Program-made: the position numbers and the translations under genes
The notes under the pieces: model-generated
Database searches by the model: none
What the model was told of the DNA's origin: nothing
Seen by the model: the letters and a program-made list of their open reading frames with translations, nothing else
From: Conidiobolus incongruus B7586
Taxonomy: Eukaryota; Entomophthoromycota; Entomophthoromycetes; Entomophthorales; Conidiobolaceae
Direction of reading: 5' to 3'
NCBI GenBank assembly: GCA_000697335.1
Contig: JNEM01009449.1
Location: 1-12,895 of the forward strand
DNA length: 12,895 bases
Part shown: positions 9,431 to 12,895 of the stretch, in pieces
Layout: each line of letters begins with the position of its first letter
How positions within the stretch are numbered: the stretch's first letter is position 1

Positions 9431-9814
9431 AAATATAAGAGTGGTAAACTAGATATTCAATTATAATACTTCAATAGTAATTAAATATTAAAAACCAGAA
9501 TAAATAATTAATTTTACTAAATTATATTATAAGTACTTTTCTAATAACAATGTTTTAACAAAATTTATTATATAGCACAACAAAATCATTATTCATATAT
9601 AATATAATATAATATATTATATATTAATATTTTGAGAAATAATTATAATTCTAAATTATATTTAACAAAATTTAATGATAAAAAAATTAAATTTTGAAAA
9701 ATTTAAACCCGAGTTATAAAACCATAACAAAAAGATATTATAATTTATTATTAATACTAAGTACACAGATTTGGATAGGTTTTATTAATAATCTTTTACT
9801 AATAGAATTTTGAA
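9431..9814. other. AT-rich spacer
   Basis: No gene is supported. It holds an imperfect ATATAAT-type run near 9595-9630. A GAGTTATAAA at about 9714 resembles the repeat core of the transposon at 11288 but stands alone. Confidence 0.5.
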
Positions 9815-10036
9815 CTAAAAAAACTATGTTAATAAACCTCGGTTAATTATATTAGCCTTGATATTGATATAATTATACTTGAAAGTTCCTAATAAAGTAT
9901 GAAGTTTTAATTTTATTTACTTAATTTCCAAACCCAATCAAATCTAGACTAAACCCAAATATAGTTAAACTTATCATTTAAATATTTGAATTAAACTATT
10001 ATAATGCTAAGTATAAAAGAATTTATAATTACAATT
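9815..10036 (-). pseudogene. Very eroded family remnant (tentative)
   Basis: The clearest piece is F-D-W-V-W-K on the minus strand (9925-9942), matching the diagnostic I-N-W-K-W-K box. It is followed without a gap by N-F-I-L and I-I-I at the positions of K-F-Q-L and N-I-I-L. After a two-codon gap comes L-T-E-V (matching L-K-E-V). Upstream, a hydrophobic strand ends in V and is followed by F-K at the D-W-K position, with K-F a few codons later at the N-F position. Several stops are present. The W-x-W box is hard to get by chance in this composition, but the rest is weak. Confidence 0.4.
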
Positions 10037-10269
10037 TAATATAACTTTGAATGTTAAGTTTTTTTATTTGAAAATAATCTAAATTGTATTTAGTTGCAAA
10101 TTTTTCAAATTATTCACTTTATAGATTATATTTATTAAATAAACAAAATTATCATTAAGCTTATATTCTGATTATATCATCATATCCAATACTAAATTAA
10201 AAATTAAAAGAATTATTTGAGATAAGCTAATAATATGAAATATTTATTCCAACTCTTTTAAAATCAAAA

Positions 10270-10726
10270 ATAAAATATATGGCTCCCAAGCAAATTAGCC
10301 AAATATATTCCTATTCAATCTTATTTTACCAACATTATTTACTGATATTAATAAAAATTCATTGAACAAAATACACACTCCAAAATCCTTTACCTTTAAA
10401 TAAAAGATTAATATCTTGATAGAGGATTGCTTTATACGAACCGATTGAAAGGCTATATTCTGTACTTTCCAGGTTGAAGATGACACTATTATCAAAAAAA
10501 ATAAAGATATTGATTTTTAAAGCGAGTTGATATAAATATATAACTGATGTTAAAAGATGATATGAGTGTAAAATATAATACAGAATTTAAGAGAGAATAT
10601 TTCTCAATAAGTAATATCAGTGACCTTGTGATTTTTCCAGATTTACCTATTGATTTCAATTGATTAACTATTTTTTCCAGATGTTATTATGCAAGATATA
10701 TTAATATTGAAGATATTTATCTTTGA
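10270..10726 (+). pseudogene. Broken copy of the Tubby-like family gene
   Basis: A plus-strand relative in at least two frames. The first block (about 10297-10480) has P-N, then D-I-N-K-N-S, N-K-I, S-F-T-F-K and K-I-N-I, matching D-E-N-K-D, G-K-I and S-K-K-T-I-Q-I. It is followed by F-Q-V-E-D-D-T-I-I-K at the place of F-H-L-S-G-E-T-D-I-K. The last block (about 10557-10715) is convincing and ungapped: E-F-K-R, I-S-D-L-V-I-F-P-D-L-P, a stop where the intact gene has W, then L-T-I-F-S-R-C-Y-Y and I-N-I-E-D. These match E-F-K-R-S, V-G-R-L-Y-I-Y-E-D-F-P, L-K-W-L-V-V-F-S-V-C-Y and I-K-D-E-E. The W-K-W region is not legible. It is the only clear plus-strand copy to the right of the minus-strand series, so copies were inverted as well as duplicated. 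Confidence 0.65.
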
Positions 10727-11285
10727 TTTTTTGAAATTTTTAATTAATTATGAGATATTATAAAAAAATAATTTAATAATTTATATTATTTAATATAATC
10801 TATTAAAATATTTTTATATTATTAACATCAAAATTGAAAAAAAAATATTTTTTAAAACTATTATTAATTTCAGAAAAAATATTCATTTATAATTTTTTTT
10901 GTCAAGTAATCAATTTCTAACAATATATTATTTAATTTATTTAATTTAAAATTAAAAAATAATTTTTAAATTTATTTTTCTTAATAGTCAAGTTTATCCA
11001 TAAGTTTATTAAGATTATTTATAATTTATTAATAACTTATAAAATAATATTTTATTTTAGCTAATATTAAAAATTTGAAATATTTATTTTTAAAGTTTTA
11101 AAAATTATTTATTATATTAAAAAAATAGTCTTAATTATTAATTATTTATTTTATAATATAGAAAAACATATTTTAAACAATATCATTCTGTTTTAGCTAA
11201 AAAATTATTCAAGGACTTTAATAATAATTAAATAAAAATATTATATATAATAGCTTATAAAGATAAGTTATAAAGTTTAATTACT
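10727..11285. other. Very AT-rich spacer left of the transposon
   Basis: Almost pure A/T with long homopolymers and no gene. Several short AAGTTATAA/CTTATAAA-like words occur near 11030 and 11255-11278, just outside the transposon end. They echo its repeat core but do not form a recognisable second element. Confidence 0.6.
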
Positions 11286-11287
11286 TA
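11286..11287. other. TA target-site duplication (left)
   Basis: Dinucleotide TA directly before the left inverted repeat, and the same dinucleotide after the right repeat (12863-12864). This is the insertion signature of the Tc1/mariner superfamily. Because the repeat itself ends in TA, the exact register could slip by one dinucleotide. Confidence 0.6.
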
Positions 11288-11324
11288 TACACTAACCTAT
11301 AAAAGTGAGTTATAAAATCAAAAA
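11288..11324 (+). repeat. Left outer terminal inverted repeat (37 bp)
   Basis: Matches the reverse complement of 12826-12862 at 35 of 37 positions. Both mismatches are A here against G in the other copy, in a TpG context, which is what C-to-T change on the opposite strand would leave. It contains the core AAAGTGAGTTATAAA at 11302-11316, presumably the transposase binding site. Confidence 0.85.
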
Positions 11325-11478
11325 TATATATATATTAATTAATAACTAAAACAATTGTATATATTAGATTACTTGAAATTATAATATATAATTAAGGTAT
11401 ATTATTTAATAATAAATAAATATTTTTAGATATATATAGTAAACTATTAGCAAAAATATTAACCCTTAATATTTAACC

Positions 11479-11507
11479 AAAGTGAGTTATAAATTTGCAA
11501 GTTTTTG
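11479..11507 (+). repeat. Left inner direct repeat of the transposon
   Basis: Repeats the 15-base core AAAGTGAGTTATAAA of the outer repeat exactly (11479-11493), 177 bases further in and in the same orientation. The 26 bases 11482-11507 also match the reverse complement of 12645-12670 at 23 positions. One mismatch is CA here against TG there, as expected if an ancestral CpG was deaminated on opposite strands in the two copies. Confidence 0.75.
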
Positions 11508-11614
11508 AGATAAAGGGATATATTTAACAATATATAACCATATCTTTTTTCTCTCTTTGTTATTATTTTATATTATATTTTACAAATATACTAAATTTTT
11601 TTATTAGTATTATT

Positions 11615-12631
11615 ATACTTAAATCCCTCTCTAAAAAAATCCACTTGTGTATCAATCAACTTTATAAAAAAGATAAATTAACTCATGATATTGTTAGAAT
11701 TACTAGTGTTAGCTAGTCTACTATAGTTAAGGTTATTAAGAATAACAATAAAGAAACATTTAAACTTAAACTTAAGTGTGTTAAAATCATAGATAAATAT
11801 GATAAGAAGTATATTTGTAGGTTGGTTAATACAGGTAAGTGTAGTATTATTATAGAAATATAGCAGGAATTGTAAAACTATATAGGAATATTAGTTAGCA
11901 CTAATACTATTATATATGTTTTATATTAGCATAGATACTATTTACACCTTAAGAAACAACACCCCCAACTAAAGAAATCCCATTATAAAGCTAGGTAAGA
12001 GTTTAAATGTCACCACTAATATTAAACTAAAACTAATTAAAGTAAAGTTATTTAGTTTAATAAAATAAAAATATACTTTAGTAGATTTGATAGAAAAGCT
12101 AGATACTTCAAAAAAGATACAAAACTACTTTATAACTATTATGTTAATTCTACCCAAAAATACAATAGTGGGTTAATTATTATTTAAGGATATATATTGT
12201 TTTTAGGTGTAAGGTATCTTTATAAAGTTAATAAAGGAATTAATACTAAAATATATTAAAGTATTCTAAACAATAAATTAAAAAAAACTATTGAATAATA
12301 TAGGATAAATAAATCTGATATTATTTTTTAACAAGATAATGTTTCTTACTATACTATAGCTTTTACTACCAAATAACTTAAAAATAACAAAATAACAGTT
12401 ATAAAGTAGCTTCTTCAATCTTTTAACTTTAATCTAATTAAACACCTTTAGGATTAATTAAAAAAAGTTATTAAAGGTTTCCCTTTAGTTAAAGATTTAA
12501 ATCAACTTTAAGAATATATTCAAGAAATATAAAACAAGATTAATTTTTTTTAGTGTAAGAAGTTAGTTGATTTTATATCTTACAAACTTAAAAAAGTTAA
12601 AAAAGCTAAAGGTAGATATACTAGGTTTTAA
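11615..12631 (+). pseudogene. Tc1/mariner transposase, inactivated by point mutations
   Basis: A frame of 338 codons plus stop, the usual length for a Tc1-type transposase. It begins at an ATA that was probably ATG. Landmarks: helix-turn-helix region K-L-T-H-D-I-V-R-I then a stop and S-T-I-V (codons about 24-38); first catalytic site reads F-N-K where the family has S-D-E or similar (codon 149 is AAT, expected GAT); second site Q-D-N with Asp at codon 241 (GAT, 12335-12337); third site at codon 276 reads I-K-H-L where the family has I-E-H/N-L-W (AAA, expected GAA). The second-to-third spacing is 34 residues, so DD34E. The end K-A-K-G-R-Y-T-R-F is typical of fungal relatives. I count 20 internal TAA/TAG codons, no internal TGA and no frameshift. 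Many stops fit lost CAA/CAG; those before the P-x-x-Q-S-like segment, after H-L, and at the first catalytic block fit lost TGG. All inferred changes are C-to-T or G-to-A, so the enzyme was whole when the mutations began. Confidence 0.85.
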
Positions 12632-12644
12632 TTTTTTTTATCAC

Positions 12645-12673
12645 CAAAAACTCACAAATTTATAACTTACCCT
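12645..12673 (-). repeat. Right inner direct repeat of the transposon
   Basis: Partner of the left inner repeat, in inverted orientation, with the core at 12659-12673. It starts only about 14 bases after the transposase stop codon, so the coding frame runs almost to the inner repeat on this side. Confidence 0.75.
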
Positions 12674-12825
12674 AGGTAAAATTTAAAAGTTTATATTTTA
12701 GTCAATTAATAGCTAAATATCATCATTTAATGATATATATAATTAATAAATATAATAGATTTTAATTATTTAATTTAGATTTATTTTATTAAATATTAAC
12801 CAAGTTATTAGTAAAAATATAAGTG

Positions 12826-12862
12826 TTTTTGATTTTATAACTTACTTTTACAGGTTAGTGTA
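12826..12862 (-). repeat. Right outer terminal inverted repeat (37 bp)
   Basis: Mirror of 11288-11324 with two transition differences. The core lies at 12834-12848, 175 bases from the inner core. This end keeps the TpG at both differing sites and is therefore the less mutated end. Confidence 0.85.
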
Positions 12863-12864
12863 TA
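12863..12864. other. TA target-site duplication (right)
   Basis: TA immediately after the right inverted repeat, pairing with 11286-11287. The following bases are TATTTTTATA, so the duplication cannot be told from background by sequence alone, but it agrees with the superfamily rule. Confidence 0.55.
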
Positions 12865-12895
12865 TATTTTTATATTTAAAAATCATTTTATTAAA

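Larger units (their letters stand above)
11288..12862 (+). mobile_element. Tc1/mariner DNA transposon, full length but inactive (RIP-like damage)
   Basis: A 1575-bp element bounded by 37-bp inverted repeats beginning TACACTAACC, with TA on both sides. Inside each end, at 177 bp (left) and 175 bp (right), lies a second copy of the repeat core, giving an IR/DR layout as in Sleeping Beauty-like Tc1 elements. The plus strand carries a transposase-length frame (11615-12631) with Tc1 landmarks and DD34E spacing. It has been inactivated by many point changes but shows no indel in the frame. The two ends differ only by transitions that fit C-to-T or G-to-A. I found no CpG in the element, whereas the 555-bp host gene at 1194 keeps about ten. 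It is likely a repeat hit by RIP or a similar deamination system soon after it multiplied. Confidence 0.85.

Noticed and set aside
9705-9725. Isolated GAGTTATAAA resembling the transposon repeat core
   Set aside because: No partner repeat, no transposase remnant and no TA-flanked unit around it. Such a word is likely by chance here.
10295-10495. 66-codon open frame on the minus strand
   Set aside because: It lies antisense over the pseudogene at 10270-10726 and shows no resemblance to any family.
11615-12631. Ciliate-type genetic code (TAA/TAG read as Gln), which would make the transposase frame open
   Set aside because: Several TAG codons fall at family Trp positions, catalytic Asp and Glu codons have also changed by G-to-A, and the two open host genes read well with the standard code and end at TAA. 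Mutation explains all of it.
1-12895. Mitochondrial or plasmid DNA, suggested by the very high AT content
   Set aside because: No rRNA, tRNA or respiratory-chain genes, and a nuclear-type Tc1/mariner element plus TATA-driven single genes are present.

Overview
This is an extremely AT-rich stretch of eukaryotic nuclear DNA. Long parts look only about 10-20 % G+C by eye, with a few islands near 30-40 %. The best fit is an AT-rich compartment of a filamentous fungus, probably an ascomycete. The main reason is a DNA transposon of full length and frame that has been ruined by C-to-T and G-to-A changes on both strands, which is the mark of repeat-induced point mutation (RIP) or an equivalent cytosine-deamination process. 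A ciliate-type code (TAA/TAG = Gln) was considered and rejected: several stop codons fall where the transposase family has Trp, and two catalytic acidic codons have also changed by G-to-A.

From about 1.2 to 10.7 kb the window is a decaying cluster of one gene family. Two members have open frames: 1194-1748 (+, 184 aa) and 4084-4605 (-, 173 aa). By eye they are about 45 % identical. They share a W-E-I segment near the N-terminus, L-L-D-E, D-I-K-G, an I-N-W-K-W box, A-E-F-K, L-Y-I-Y and a hydrophobic C-terminal helix ending in I-K-D. The fold pattern resembles the small fungal Tubby C-terminal-like (LURP-one/DUF6593-type) proteins, but that assignment is inference. Five broken relatives are clear: 3076-3615 (+), 5511-5965 (-), 6465-6822 (-), 7770-8135 (-) and 10270-10726 (+). 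Three fainter ones are tentative: 2150-2320 (+), 9200-9430 (-) and 9815-10036 (-). They range from intact to barely legible, so the locus looks like repeated local duplication followed by decay toward AT. Both open genes have a TATAAATA box about 45-50 bp upstream of the ATG.

The right end, 11288-12862, is a complete but dead Tc1/mariner element of 1575 bp. It has 37-bp terminal inverted repeats, a second internal copy of the repeat core about 176 bp inside each end (an IR/DR layout), TA on both flanks, and a 338-codon transposase frame with DD34E spacing. The frame carries 20 internal TAA/TAG codons, no internal TGA and no frameshift. I saw no CpG in the element.

The rest (1-1140, much of 3.6-5.5 kb, 8.2-9.2 kb and 10.7-11.3 kb) is very AT-rich with no gene I can support. 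No rRNA, tRNA, CRISPR array, prokaryotic operon or virus-like element was recognised.
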